A stretch of DNA of 64,000 nucleotides from Neptunomonas phycophila (GCF_001922575.1 NZ_MRCI01000001.1:2542001-2606000), one strand, 5' to 3'. Counted from the first letter of the stretch, positions 7,750-17,039 are shown. Notes: a model not told the origin generated them from the sequence alone. A program made the numbers and translations.

Positions 7750-8676
7750 ATGACAACATTAACTATTGCCTGCATCGGCGAGTGCATGGTTGAACTACAA
7801 ACCAAAGAAGGTGATATAAAACAGTCTTATGGTGGAGATACGTTAAACACCGCTGTTTATCTATCACGACTTACAGCCCAGCACGATATTCAAGTCCACT
7901 ATGTCACTGCATTGGGTATGGACCCTTTTAGCCATTCAATGATTGAAAGCTGGCGCCAAGAAGGCATTAATACCGATTTGGTCATGTGCTTAACCGACAA
8001 ATGCCCTGGCATTTATTACATCGAAATCGATCATACCGGTGAAAGAAGCTTTTACTATTGGCGTAATGACTCAGCGGCCCGTTATTTATTTTGTCAGAAA
8101 GAAACCCCTTCTTTGTTGCAACAACTCATGCACTTTGATGCACTGTATTTAAGCGGGATTTCATTAGCTATCTTGTCAGAGCAAGATAGGGAAACACTCC
8201 TCACCTTTTTGAGCAGCTATAAGACACATGGCGGCAAAGTCTTCTTTGATAACAACTTTCGCAAACAATTGTGGCCATCACAGGAGGAAGCGATTTATTG
8301 GTATAATCGCGCGCTACAAGTGACAGATACCGCCCTGCTTACATTTGATGATGAGATAGAAATATACGGCGAGCATGCAATCGATGCTTGCATTGAAAGA
8401 TCGCTTAACGCCAATGTACGAGAAGTGATCATCAAGCGTGGCGCCGACAATTGCTTCGTGGTAGTGGAAGGCAACGTATCAGAAGTACCTGCGTTAAAAG
8501 TAGACAACATAGTCGATACAAATGCCGCTGGGGACTCATTTAACGCTGGATTTTTAAAGACACGCTTATTACAAGGAACCGCCGCCGATGCCGCCGCATC
8601 GGGTCATAAGCTTGCATCAACCGTAATAAAACATAAGGGAGCTGTTATTCCTAAAGCGTTCATGCCTAAGCTATAA
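7750..8676 (+). CDS. kdgK: PfkB-family sugar kinase, probable 2-keto-3-deoxygluconate kinase
   Basis: A 308-residue ribokinase-like kinase. The PfkB signature DTNAAGDSFNAGFL spans 256-269, with Asp262 as catalytic base; the N-terminal GGDTLNTA lines the sugar site. Length and the YWRNDSAAR segment fit KDG kinases, which make 2-keto-3-deoxy-6-phosphogluconate for the Entner-Doudoroff aldolase. It is cotranscribed with kdgF and completes the route from DEHU. The KDPG aldolase gene is not in the window. Its transcript ends in the repeat B terminator. Confidence 0.88.
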   Translation: MTTLTIACIGECMVELQTKEGDIKQSYGGDTLNTAVYLSRLTAQHDIQVHYVTALGMDPFSHSMIESWRQEGINTDLVMCLTDKCPGIYYIEIDHTGERSFYYWRNDSAARYLFCQKETPSLLQQLMHFDALYLSGISLAILSEQDRETLLTFLSSYKTHGGKVFFDNNFRKQLWPSQEEAIYWYNRALQVTDTALLTFDDEIEIYGEHAIDACIERSLNANVREVIIKRGADNCFVVVEGNVSEVPALKVDNIVDTNAAGDSFNAGFLKTRLLQGTAADAAASGHKLASTVIKHKGAVIPKAFMPKL

Positions 8677-8715
8677 CCGCCTGTTGACTCTAACTAACAC
8701 CCTACCTCTAGGCAC

Positions 8716-8762
8716 AAAAAAGCCTAACTAAATGACTGATTCCTCAGACGCTTAGTTAGGCT
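8716..8762 (-). terminator. Terminator of tRNA-fMet copy B, facing kdgK
   Basis: The same 11-bp inverted repeat as in copy A, with a T run on the minus strand. On the plus strand it is followed by ATTTT, so it may also stop kdgFK transcription. Confidence 0.8.
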
Positions 8763-8771
8763 ATTTTGAAG

Positions 8772-8848
<77 letters not shown>

Positions 8849-8862
8849 TCAACTTGGTGCGA

Positions 8863-8891
8863 ATACTACAGAGACTTTTTACGATACGCAA
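8863..8891 (-). promoter_or_regulatory. Promoter of tRNA-fMet copy B
   Basis: TTGCGT (8891-8886), 17 bp, TAGTAT (8868-8863) on the minus strand, then a C/G-rich discriminator. The boxes match copy A while much of the spacer does not, which points to selection on the boxes. Confidence 0.75.
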
Positions 8892-8894
8892 GCA

Positions 8895-9302
8895 CTATTT
8901 ATCAACATCACCCGTGGTTTGAGGCTCGCCATCATCATCCGGTCTATTAGCACGGCGGATTTCCTTTTTCTGGCATTCCACTATAAGCGACGTTATCCGG
9001 CTAATGTCTCGCTCACTGGCATTCTCGAACTCACCGGCATATTCTGGTTTTTGTTTACGAATTAAGCGCAGATCACATTCTATTAAATAATCCCTGTCTG
9101 TCGTAAATGCGAGCTGTATTGGGTAGATTTCTTTCTTGGCATCACCGGGGAACAAAAACGCAATACCGTGAGCTGAAATATTGATAATTTCCATACTAAT
9201 ACCGGCAATTTTTAGCTCAACAGCATCATCAGCATGAGGCGTTACCCTGAAATTGCGGCGCTTTGCATCTTCATCAATATCGATTTCGATTTTAGGCTTC
9301 AT
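8895..9302 (-). CDS. PilZ-domain protein (c-di-GMP binding)
   Basis: A 135-residue cytoplasmic protein consisting of one PilZ domain. The c-di-GMP motif is RRNFR near residue 15 and the second motif NISAHG near 60. A basic and acidic tail follows. It is the third gene of the stator operon: its start overlaps the PomB-like stop by 4 bp (ATGA). This suggests that it adjusts the stator or motor in response to c-di-GMP, as YcgR does, but that role is inferred from position. Confidence 0.8.
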   Translation of the reverse strand: MKPKIEIDIDEDAKRRNFRVTPHADDAVELKIAGISMEIINISAHGIAFLFPGDAKKEIYPIQLAFTTDRDYLIECDLRLIRKQKPEYAGEFENASERDISRITSLIVECQKKEIRRANRPDDDGEPQTTGDVDK

Positions 9303-10096
9303 GGCTCCTCCACCTTTTCTAGTACAAACTCTATACGCCTATTTTCTGCTTGGCCATCCAGTGTGCTGTTGGAAGCCAACGGCATTGAATCACCATATCC
9401 GGTGGCAGTAACCCGAGCTGGCTGAATTCCTCCGCGCATAAAATAGCGTAATACGGTTGTTGCACGTACAGCAGATAGTTCCCAATTCGTAGGAAACTGA
9501 GGAGTGTTAATGGGCACGTTATCAGTATGACCTTGAATGTCTACGTGGTATTCGGGGTACTTTTCTAAAATCTCAATTACGCTATCCATGATTGGCATCA
9601 TTCCACGCTTAAACGCCGTATCTCCTGATTCAAACGCAACTGAGCCATTCACTTTAATTCGTATTTTTCCATCTTTAGGGTCAGTAACCGTTAAGTCATC
9701 TTGCACCCCCATGGATGCAAAAACGTCTTTTAAGCTATTACTGATGTACATTTGATCTTGCAGATCAGTGTTTTCGGGCAACTCAGGAGCTATTGGCTTT
9801 TCAGGTTCTGAAACAATCAAATCTGACGGCACCATTTCACTGGGATTTTCAGTTTCTAAGGTATCAGGAGGAGTGATAGTGGGGGCTTTCAGCTCCTCCG
9901 GTAATGGGACAATACTACCGCCATCGTCACCCAGGGCTTTTTGGAATGCACGTGCCATGTTAGAAAATTCAACTTTTTCAAGTGACGACATCGAGAATAA
10001 GAGTACAAAGAAAACCAACAACAGCGTCATCAAATCAGCATAGGTCGTCAAAAAGCCTTGATCAGACTCTTCTGTCACTAGCCGGTTCATCGTCAT
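9299..10096 (-). CDS. Flagellar stator protein, MotB/PomB type
   Basis: A 265-residue inner-membrane protein with one N-terminal membrane segment (about 15-38, TTYADLMTLLLVFFVLLFSM) holding the ion-binding Asp21. It has a Pro/Glu-rich linker to about residue 125 and a C-terminal OmpA-like peptidoglycan-binding domain with GHTDNVPI and ELSAVRATTVLRYF. It anchors the stator and forms the ion channel with the MotA-like partner, whose stop it overlaps by 4 bp. The PomA-like partner suggests sodium, but the ion is not certain from sequence. Confidence 0.88.
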   Translation of the reverse strand: MTMNRLVTEESDQGFLTTYADLMTLLLVFFVLLFSMSSLEKVEFSNMARAFQKALGDDGGSIVPLPEELKAPTITPPDTLETENPSEMVPSDLIVSEPEKPIAPELPENTDLQDQMYISNSLKDVFASMGVQDDLTVTDPKDGKIRIKVNGSVAFESGDTAFKRGMMPIMDSVIEILEKYPEYHVDIQGHTDNVPINTPQFPTNWELSAVRATTVLRYFMRGGIQPARVTATGYGDSMPLASNSTLDGQAENRRIEFVLEKVEEP

Positions 10097-10884
10097 TTTG
10101 TTTTACCTTTTGCCGGAGCTGCTTTATCACTATTGATAGGTTTACGTTCGCGCTCTGGCAAATACGAAGATAACTGCTCATATACATGTGCATAATGATC
10201 ATTGGTCAATATGCTGATACTGCCCTCGCGAATAATTTCTAAATTAGTCACCTCAAGTACCGTGCGGGCCTTGAGCTTACCGGCTATAGGTAAAAACATC
10301 ATAGTCGCCATTACAGATCCGTAAAACGTGGTTAACAACGCAACAGCCATGGCTGGGCCAAGCTTATCGGGGTTGTCTAACTCACTTAACATTTGGATCA
10401 ACCCTATCAGCGTTCCTAACATCCCAAACGCAGGAGCATAGGTACCCATTTTCCTAAAGACGTCTTGCACCGCAAAATGCCTAGCCAGCAGGGAATCAAT
10501 TTCATTTTGCAATGTGTTACGAATCACTTGCTCAGAAGCCGCCTCAGATAACAAATTACAGGCGCGCTTGAGCACTGCAGAATCTGTCTTTACATCACCT
10601 AATTTTAGTAGCCCATGACGATGGCTGATTTTACTCAACTTAATCATAGTATCTATCATCTCAATGGGGTTGGTGTTGTCCCGTGTAAAGACGATGTAGG
10701 CTCCTTTAAAGGCATTGGTTACATCTTTAAATTGAACCGTCAACAAGGTTGCTGCCATCGTGCCGCCAATGACGATCATTAAGCCAGGCACATTGACAAA
10801 AATATCTGCACTGCCGCCAATAAATATAGCGGATACAATTAGGACCAATCCTGAAATAATGCCAACTAAAGAAGCGATATCCAT
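10093..10884 (-). CDS. Flagellar stator protein, MotA/PomA type
   Basis: A 263-residue inner-membrane protein with four membrane segments (about 5-22, 30-50, 148-170 and 180-200) and a large cytoplasmic loop between the second and third. The loop has the charged stretch that contacts the rotor, and TYAPAFGMLGTLIGLI is the conserved third segment. Its length and lack of a long C-terminal extension resemble PomA rather than E. coli MotA. First gene of motA-motB-pilZ. ExbB/TolQ was considered, but the OmpA-domain partner makes a stator far more likely. Confidence 0.88.
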   Translation of the reverse strand: MDIASLVGIISGLVLIVSAIFIGGSADIFVNVPGLMIVIGGTMAATLLTVQFKDVTNAFKGAYIVFTRDNTNPIEMIDTMIKLSKISHRHGLLKLGDVKTDSAVLKRACNLLSEAASEQVIRNTLQNEIDSLLARHFAVQDVFRKMGTYAPAFGMLGTLIGLIQMLSELDNPDKLGPAMAVALLTTFYGSVMATMMFLPIAGKLKARTVLEVTNLEIIREGSISILTNDHYAHVYEQLSSYLPERERKPINSDKAAPAKGKTK

Positions 10885-10956
10885 TTAAAACTTTACTCCG
10901 CTTTAACGCAGCTCAATGACTTGTGTCTCGACGTATCAATCGGCACCATAGTGACC

Positions 10957-11829
10957 ATGACGATTAATCAGCACACACCTTATTACTTAGGACTTGCCCA
11001 GTGGCACCATCCCGCATGGTATACAACAGCAGACTCTTCATCCTTAGCGCTTGCTCTTTATTCTAAGGCTTTTACCAGTGTAGAAGGAAACAGTAGCTTT
11101 TACGGACTACCATCCACAAAAAGTATTGATGACTGGGCAAAGAGAGCTCACTCCCCCTTTGCTTTTTGCTTTAAATTTCCGCAAAGAATTACTCATCATT
11201 CAGCACTCTACCAATGTGATCGGCAAGTCACTGAATTTCTTAACCGAATTGCGCCCCTAGGTGATAAAACGGGAGTGCTTTGGTTGCAGATGAATAGTCA
11301 ATTCAGCCCTGAACATCTCGAACGGCTTTCACGCTTCCTTGGCAACTTAGCGCCAGACTTTGAATATGGTATAGAAGTCAGGAATCTCGGTTTTTTTGAT
11401 AAAGCCGATAATGAAAAGCGCTTTAATCAAATATTGATGCAGCATGGCGTTAATCGTGTCAGCTTCGATACTCGCGCACTTTTTGCCCACCCTAAAAATG
11501 ACCCTGTTACTCAGGAAGCTTTTCGAGCAAAACCTCGTATGCCAGTGCACGTTATCGCCACAGGTAACAGCCCTATTATTCGTTTCATTACGCCTTTAGA
11601 TATCGAATTAGGCTATGACTATTTAGCACCTTGGATAAAAAAAGTGGCTGGGTGGATTCACGAAGGGAAAAAACCTTATTTATTTTTTCACACTCCCGAC
11701 AACCAAGCCGCGCCTCAACTGGCGCAGTATTTTAATGAACAACTGAAAGCTTTATGCCCGCAAGTGCCGAGCCTTCAACTCCCATCACATACGTGGTTAA
11801 ACAATACATCGCAGACGGAGCTATTTTAA
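10957..11829 (+). CDS. DUF72 (YecE-like) protein
   Basis: A 290-residue cytoplasmic protein of the DUF72/YecE family, a TIM-barrel-like fold of unknown reaction. Family features are WHHPAWY near the start, EGNSSFYGLPS, FCFKFPQRITHH and FFHTPDNQAAPQLA near the end. A TTG at 10921 and GTG at 10951 are in frame upstream; I prefer the ATG at 10957 because the family homology begins right after it, though no clear ribosome site is seen. Its stop shares a base with the next start (TAATG), so the two genes are coupled. Confidence 0.85.
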   Translation: MTINQHTPYYLGLAQWHHPAWYTTADSSSLALALYSKAFTSVEGNSSFYGLPSTKSIDDWAKRAHSPFAFCFKFPQRITHHSALYQCDRQVTEFLNRIAPLGDKTGVLWLQMNSQFSPEHLERLSRFLGNLAPDFEYGIEVRNLGFFDKADNEKRFNQILMQHGVNRVSFDTRALFAHPKNDPVTQEAFRAKPRMPVHVIATGNSPIIRFITPLDIELGYDYLAPWIKKVAGWIHEGKKPYLFFHTPDNQAAPQLAQYFNEQLKALCPQVPSLQLPSHTWLNNTSQTELF

Positions 11830-12437
11830 TGACACTCTTTTACATTATGGACCCTATGTGCAGTTGGTGTTACGGCTTCCACCCGAGCATCAATGCTATT
11901 AGAGAAAAGTGGCCTCAACTGGATATTCAATACATTACGGGTGGTTTAGCACCGGACTCAGATGAACCTATGCCAATAGAAATGCAAAACCACCTGCGTT
12001 CAGTCTGGCAGCAAATTGAAGCCCGTACTGGTGTTTCATTTAATACAGAGTTCTGGGATACATGTGCGCCACGCAGAAGCACATACCCCGCCTGTCGTGC
12101 CGTCAACATAGCCGCACAACTGCTCGATAATGGAGCCGCTTTAATGACGCAGGCAATACAGCAGGCCTATTATCAAGATGCGAAGAACCCTTCCGATAAC
12201 AGCACTCTGATCGCCTTGGCCGTATCCATAGGTCTTAATAAAGAGGATTTTAGTGCAGCGTTAACCAGCCAAGAAGCCCAACGCACTCTAGAAGAAAATA
12301 TCGAATTTGCTCACGCTTTGGGCGCTCAAGGATTTCCCGCCCTTCGCTATGAGGATAAAGGCCAGTATTACAGGGTCAGTGATGGGTATGTCGCCCCAGA
12401 AACAATTATCAAACGCCTCGAAAACCTAATTCAATAG
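11829..12437 (+). CDS. DsbA-family thioredoxin-fold oxidoreductase (FrnE/2-hydroxychromene type)
   Basis: A 202-residue cytoplasmic protein with an active-site CSWC motif at about 12-15 (MDPMCSWCYGF), followed by the all-helical insertion of DsbA/FrnE proteins. There is no signal peptide, so it is not the periplasmic DsbA; a cytoplasmic thiol oxidoreductase or isomerase is likely. An in-frame ATG lies 75 bp upstream inside the DUF72 gene, but the start at 11829, overlapping that gene's stop by one base, puts the active site where the family has it. Confidence 0.83.
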   Translation: MTLFYIMDPMCSWCYGFHPSINAIREKWPQLDIQYITGGLAPDSDEPMPIEMQNHLRSVWQQIEARTGVSFNTEFWDTCAPRRSTYPACRAVNIAAQLLDNGAALMTQAIQQAYYQDAKNPSDNSTLIALAVSIGLNKEDFSAALTSQEAQRTLEENIEFAHALGAQGFPALRYEDKGQYYRVSDGYVAPETIIKRLENLIQ

Positions 12438-12459
12438 CGCTACTGCATTCTACAGGCAT

Positions 12460-12491
12460 AAAAAAAGCGGAAGCCATAAATGACTTCCGCT
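12460..12491 (-). terminator. Terminator of the membrane cold-shock gene
   Basis: GCGGAAG (12467-12473) pairs with CTTCCGC (12484-12490); on the minus strand seven T follow. It lies between the convergent DsbA-like and cold-shock genes. Confidence 0.85.
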
Positions 12492-12516
12492 CTTGTAACA
12501 ATGCGTTAGCTAACGA

Positions 12517-12966
12517 TTAGCTACGAACAATTGATACGTCTTCGGCCTGTAAGCCTTTATCACTTTCACGTGCATTAAAACGAACACGCTGACCTTCACT
12601 TAACGAACGATGCCCACGACCACGGATGTTACGGAAGTGAACAAATACATCATCGCCGTTTTCGCGGGTAATAAAACCAAACCCTTTTGACACGTTAAAC
12701 CATTTTACTGTGCCCAGTTCACGGTCATCATTTTCATAGTCAATGTCATCTTCTTCGTCGTCAAAATGCTCAGCAGCAGACACTGCACCTGCACTTTTTC
12801 CACCAAGACAACCAACCAGTTGACTGATTAAAACAATTACAAAACACACACCCAACACCAATGGCGTTAGCCCGATTTCTACTCCAGCAACCGCCTTAAG
12901 CAAAACTGGAATCAACAATGCTGCAACAGCACTAGCTACTATACGAATAATTAAGTTACCGCTCAT
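12517..12966 (-). CDS. Membrane-anchored cold-shock-domain protein
   Basis: A 149-residue protein with two parts. Residues 5-25 and 31-51 are hydrophobic and predicted to span the membrane; a short acidic linker ([16 protein letters not shown]) follows; residues 83-149 are a full cold-shock domain with the RNA-binding motifs KGFGFI and DVFVHF. Ordinary Csp proteins are about 70 residues and soluble. The arrangement places an RNA- or single-stranded-DNA-binding domain at the inner membrane. Monocistronic, with its own terminator. The role is unknown. Confidence 0.88.
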   Translation of the reverse strand: MSGNLIIRIVASAVAALLIPVLLKAVAGVEIGLTPLVLGVCFVIVLISQLVGCLGGKSAGAVSAAEHFDDEEDDIDYENDDRELGTVKWFNVSKGFGFITRENGDDVFVHFRNIRGRGHRSLSEGQRVRFNARESDKGLQAEDVSIVRS

Positions 12967-13140
12967 ATTTATATATATCTCTTGTCATGATAATTACTAT
13001 TATAAAAGACGCTACCTTCAAAGCTTAGGCAACAACCGCTCAGATATACAGAATAATACTCAACTATTCAATAGCTTACCCATAAATGAGCTTTTTACTG
13101 TAAACTAAAGGCTGATATAAACAGCGATACGGCCATTAAA

Positions 13141-13356
13141 ATGCCAGAAAATGATCAAGAACAACGTATTTCAGATTTAGAAATGCGCGTAGCTTTTCAA
13201 GAAGATACACTCGACAAACTTAGCGATGTGATTGCCGAGCAAGATCGTATAATTACTGATCTGCGCCGGGCTATCACTCTCTTGAATGACCAACTCAAAA
13301 AAGTGGATACTCGGCAAGACCTTCCATCAGATGAGCCGCCACCACCGCACTATTAA
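13141..13356 (+). CDS. slyX: SlyX family protein
   Basis: A 71-residue protein made mainly of one coiled-coil helix (EQRISDLEMRVAFQEDTLDK and RRAITLLNDQLKKV), ending in a proline-rich EPPPPHY tail, which is the SlyX pattern. Function is unknown in the family. It lies 14 bp before plsB and may share its transcript. Confidence 0.85.
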   Translation: MPENDQEQRISDLEMRVAFQEDTLDKLSDVIAEQDRIITDLRRAITLLNDQLKKVDTRQDLPSDEPPPPHY

Positions 13357-13370
13357 GCAGGTTAACCATT

Positions 13371-15662
13371 ATGCATTTGGTTAAGAATATCAGAAAGTTA
13401 GCCATTCACCTGTGGATAAAAACTAACGTCCAAGGGGCCGCATTATTGCAGCCGGATAAACAACGCCTTTATATTTTGCAATCGGGCAGGCCTTCGCATC
13501 GTTTACTGCTGCGCAAGCATTTGAAGCTCAACTCAAATAAGGTGCCTAACGCGCGTATTTTATCCTTACATGACTTACCGAGCTTACTCAAACGCCTAGA
13601 ATCACAAGTTGAGAAGCTCAGTTTTGATCCTATGGCGCCTGATATCCAGTTAATACCGGTATCGATTTACCATGGTCGTCTTCCCGAGCGGATTAACCTA
13701 ACACCGCTACAACGCTTAAATCGCTGGCTGCAACGTGAAAACAGCCTTATAGGCCATTGCTTTCAGATTTTGCTCAATGGTCGGCAAACCTTGTTACAAC
13801 TCGACCAACCTTTATCGCTTAAAGATGAAATACACCGTCACCCGCATCAGCCTGCAGGCGTGATTGCCCACCAAATACAGCAAGCATTAGACGCTCACTT
13901 TACGAAAAGACGTATAGCCATTAGAGGCCCAGAACTCTCAGGCCGCGAAACCATGCTCAACACCGTGATTAATGCGCCACAAATACGTCAACAAATCGCT
14001 CTAATAGCCACCAACACTGGACAGCTCGTTGACGAAGTAGAAAACCAAGCACGACGCAAGCTCGATGGCATAGCGGCTAACCTAAGCCCTTCTACCGCCA
14101 AAGTTCTAGAGCCTCTGTTAAGCTTTTTATGGCGAAAAGTTTACAACCGGGTGCATATTCAAGGCACGGAACAACTGCAAGCCTGCGCAGCTAACCACCA
14201 GCTTGTGTACCTCCCCTGCCATAAAAGCCATATGGACTACCTCATGTTGTCTTGGGCTTTATATAAACACGGCCTTATGATCCCTCATGTGGCCGCTGGC
14301 GAAAATTTAAACGTCCCTGTGTTAGGCAGTATTTTAAAACGCGGTGGCGCCATTTTTATGCGACGCCGTTTTAAAGGGAGTGATTTATACCCGCATTTGT
14401 TCAAAGAATACCTTGCCTACATGGCCAGCAGAGGGCACTCGCTAGAATACTTCATTGAGGGAGGCCGAAGCCGAACCGGCAGATTACTGCCAGCTAAAAC
14501 AGGCCTGTTATCGATGACAATTGAAAATTTTGCAAAGTCACCCGACAAGCCCGTAGCGTTAGTACCCGTATGGATTAGTTACGACAAATTAGTAGAAAGC
14601 GATACTTACCAACGTGAACTCGACGGTGCTGAAAAAAGTGGTGAGTCTTTCCTTGGTGCCATTAAAACCTTACGCAAGTTTAGTCACAAATTTGGCGAAG
14701 CGGCGCTGAGTTTTGGGGACCCCATCCTGCTAGAGCAAGCAATTGATACAACCAACGCCATTCGCCCCCAAATCGATACGCTTGGTTTTCAAGTTTTGCA
14801 GCATATCAACAGTGCTTTGTACGCTAACCAAACCGCACTGATTGCTACCGTGCTTTTAACAGAATCAAAACTATCACTACCGCGCTCACGGCTTATAGCA
14901 AGTATTGAGCAGCTTATCTGTGTGCTTCGTAAGCTACCCAATGCGCCACGCCAACTAGCGCAAGGCGATATTAATGAATGGATTGATTTAGCCGTTGAGC
15001 GCCATCAATTAACAGCTGACCAACACATCATTAGCCTCAATGAAGCCCAAGCGCGAGAAATGAGTTTTTACCGCAACCAATTACATTCGTTAACCGTCCT
15101 TGCTGGTTGTTACGTAATGCTCGTTAAACGTTACGAAAAGCCTACGCCACAAAACATGCCGCGGCTGTTACAAACTCTTTACCCCTACCTACGGGCAGAA
15201 TTGTTCTTACCGTGGAAACAAACTCAGACCACACCTGCGTTTAGGGAGCTACGTATTGGGCTCGAAGAAAACCAATTGCTGACTCGCGAAGACACGCACC
15301 TTAAAGTGGTCGATTCGCATATTAACCGGGTATTGATCCGTACTGCAGAACCTATTCTGATTCGTTATTTTATTGTATTTAGGCTATTGACGGACACAGG
15401 GCTATCAACTGAAGACTTGATTAGCGAAAGCCAACGTATTGCGCTTAGCATACATCACCACTTTGGTTTTCATTCACCCGAGTATAGTGATGCTAAAATG
15501 TTGCAGCTTTTCATTGACCAGCTTTTCGAGCAAGAAGTACTCACAAAAGCCGATGATATAGTCATGCTGCATAATGACAGTAAGGCATTTATTCGCCGCG
15601 CGCGCCAGTTCCTATCAAGCAGCTTAGTGACGTTAGTAGAACGGGAACTACACCGCTATTAA
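13371..15662 (+). CDS. plsB: Glycerol-3-phosphate 1-O-acyltransferase
   Basis: Inner-membrane enzyme that acylates position 1 of glycerol-3-phosphate, the first step of phospholipid synthesis. At 763 residues it is slightly shorter than the E. coli enzyme of about 807. The acyltransferase motif HKSHMD spans 284-289 (HX4D), followed by GAIFMRRRFKG and the substrate-binding FIEGGRSRTGR near 360-371. The long C-terminal helical region is typical. No frameshift was seen. It follows slyX closely and ends before a hairpin at 15710. Confidence 0.95.
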   Translation: MHLVKNIRKLAIHLWIKTNVQGAALLQPDKQRLYILQSGRPSHRLLLRKHLKLNSNKVPNARILSLHDLPSLLKRLESQVEKLSFDPMAPDIQLIPVSIYHGRLPERINLTPLQRLNRWLQRENSLIGHCFQILLNGRQTLLQLDQPLSLKDEIHRHPHQPAGVIAHQIQQALDAHFTKRRIAIRGPELSGRETMLNTVINAPQIRQQIALIATNTGQLVDEVENQARRKLDGIAANLSPSTAKVLEPLLSFLWRKVYNRVHIQGTEQLQACAANHQLVYLPCHKSHMDYLMLSWALYKHGLMIPHVAAGENLNVPVLGSILKRGGAIFMRRRFKGSDLYPHLFKEYLAYMASRGHSLEYFIEGGRSRTGRLLPAKTGLLSMTIENFAKSPDKPVALVPVWISYDKLVESDTYQRELDGAEKSGESFLGAIKTLRKFSHKFGEAALSFGDPILLEQAIDTTNAIRPQIDTLGFQVLQHINSALYANQTALIATVLLTESKLSLPRSRLIASIEQLICVLRKLPNAPRQLAQGDINEWIDLAVERHQLTADQHIISLNEAQAREMSFYRNQLHSLTVLAGCYVMLVKRYEKPTPQNMPRLLQTLYPYLRAELFLPWKQTQTTPAFRELRIGLEENQLLTREDTHLKVVDSHINRVLIRTAEPILIRYFIVFRLLTDTGLSTEDLISESQRIALSIHHHFGFHSPEYSDAKMLQLFIDQLFEQEVLTKADDIVMLHNDSKAFIRRARQFLSSSLVTLVERELHRY

Positions 15663-15709
15663 CGCTTACCGTTAATAAAGGAGAATGAGGCATTCAACAC
15701 GATCAAATT

Positions 15710-15742
15710 ACGAGCTACTATCAAATTACGTAGCTCGTTTCT
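15710..15742 (+). terminator. Probable terminator after plsB
   Basis: ACGAGCTAC (15710-15718) and GTAGCTCGT (15730-15738) form a 9-bp stem followed by TT and a broken T run. It lies between the convergent plsB and rsmJ genes. Confidence 0.55.
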
Positions 15743-15785
15743 ATAAACACCACACGCTATTGGCGCTATGGGCTTTAACAAATAC

Positions 15786-16586
15786 TTAAGCCAGTTTGCT
15801 CAGTGCGTAAATATCGTAACGACTCGATTTACCTTCTAACTGATAACTCGGCTTTCGTTCATTAATAGTGGGGGATTTACGTGGCCGCTTCACAACCACA
15901 CGGGCAATAGCCTTTTCAATGGCCGCTTCTAGTAAGCCCGAAGCATCGTGATCATCGCCCACCACATCGCGAAAGATCCGCATCTCCTTCTTTACTAAAG
16001 CTGTTTTGTCCGTATGAGGAAACATAGGATCCAGATAGATAACCTGAGGCCTTTGGGCCTGATTCATCTGTGTTATGTACTCGATCGCATTGGCCTGCTG
16101 CAGCGACATACGCTGAGCAATATCAGCAACTTCTTCATCTTGCAGGGCGCGCGCCAAACCATCCGCTAACAATGCGTGAACGACTGGCGAGCGCTCTGTC
16201 ATCGTCACTTCACACCCTAGCGTAGCTAGCACAAAGCTATCCTTGCCTAAGCCTGCTGTCGCATCTAAGACGGTTGGGCGCACCCCACCTTTGATACCCA
16301 CAGCCTTTGCAATCATCTGTCCGCTGCCGCCACCAAATTTGCGCCGATGCGCCACAGCGCCTGTTACAAAATCCGCCCACACAGGGCCCGGAGCTTTCTT
16401 GCCCGTTTGTTGTAATTTAAAGCCCTCAAACGTAACCCATAATAATAATGGGTCAACGGCTTGTTTAACATCACTGACCACACCAACATACGTTAACTGC
16501 AATGCGCTAGCTAATTCTTGGGCTGTTTTCTGTAACACGGAATCGACCGCAGCCACCACTGGCTGGCCGCTGAACTCATCACCCAT
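15786..16586 (-). CDS. rsmJ: 16S rRNA (guanine1516-N2)-methyltransferase
   Basis: A 266-residue cytoplasmic methyltransferase of the RsmJ (YhiQ) family. The SAM-binding motif [16 protein letters not shown] is at about 105-120, the acidic loop TMTERSPVV follows, and the catalytic-site motif is YLDPMFP near 180. It methylates G1516 of 16S rRNA. Monocistronic, convergent with plsB. An upstream extension is not needed; ATG at 16586 gives the family length. Confidence 0.92.
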   Translation of the reverse strand: MGDEFSGQPVVAAVDSVLQKTAQELASALQLTYVGVVSDVKQAVDPLLLWVTFEGFKLQQTGKKAPGPVWADFVTGAVAHRRKFGGGSGQMIAKAVGIKGGVRPTVLDATAGLGKDSFVLATLGCEVTMTERSPVVHALLADGLARALQDEEVADIAQRMSLQQANAIEYITQMNQAQRPQVIYLDPMFPHTDKTALVKKEMRIFRDVVGDDHDASGLLEAAIEKAIARVVVKRPRKSPTINERKPSYQLEGKSSRYDIYALSKLA

Positions 16587-16757
16587 ATACTAGGCCTTAT
16601 ACATCAGAAAAAATTGAATATACGATAGCAAAAAAAGCGATTTAAGGCTTTTGCCTTAGCCATTTACCCCCAGATTTAACAAAAATAGGTATGATAGTGG
16701 CCAGAAAATATCACGCCATACAACGAAGACGCCCAATGGGCCAATGATGAGGTAACT

Positions 16758-16979
16758 ATGAGCGAAAAAATGAACGAAACCGCGTTAATGGCACTAAAAA
16801 TTGCGTTTAGTTATATGCCCAAAGCAATCGAGGTTACCAAGTACGAATACGGGGATCGTTATCAAAAAGTCCTAGACCATATTGAAGCCGTCCGAGAAAC
16901 CCTACTGATAAACGATGTTGATCCCGACGAAGTTGATGGTGATATCAACCCCGAAAGCACGCCTAACTCTTCTTATTAG
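16758..16979 (+). CDS. Conserved small protein of unknown function
   Basis: A 73-residue protein after an ATGAGG-type ribosome site. Two helices are likely (about 6-30 and 38-55), followed by a very acidic tail (DVDPDEVDGDINPE). No domain recognised, no membrane segment and no cysteines. It stands alone between rsmJ and uppP, with an inverted repeat after it. Confidence 0.6.
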   Translation: MSEKMNETALMALKIAFSYMPKAIEVTKYEYGDRYQKVLDHIEAVRETLLINDVDPDEVDGDINPESTPNSSY

Positions 16980-17003
16980 TTAATAATAAGAATTAGCTGC
17001 GCC

Positions 17004-17039
17004 CTCCCCCACAGCTCTGATAAAAGCAGCGTGGGGGAG
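17004..17039. other. GC-rich hairpin between convergent genes
   Basis: CTCCCCCAC (17004-17012) pairs with GTGGGGGAG (17031-17039). There is no T run on either side, so it is not a classical terminator, though it may protect 3' ends of the facing transcripts. Confidence 0.5.

Noticed and set aside
2187-8712. Integrase or transposase between the tRNA repeats
   Set aside because: All genes there are metabolic, transport or regulatory; no recombinase or terminal inverted repeats were seen.
9234-10173. Plus-strand frames inside the pilZ-motB-motA region
   Set aside because: Antisense to genes with clear domains; composition is serine- and threonine-rich noise.
10093-10884. ExbB/TolQ identity for the MotA-like protein
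   Set aside because: The partner has an OmpA-type peptidoglycan-binding domain and a MotB-like membrane segment, which fits a flagellar stator.
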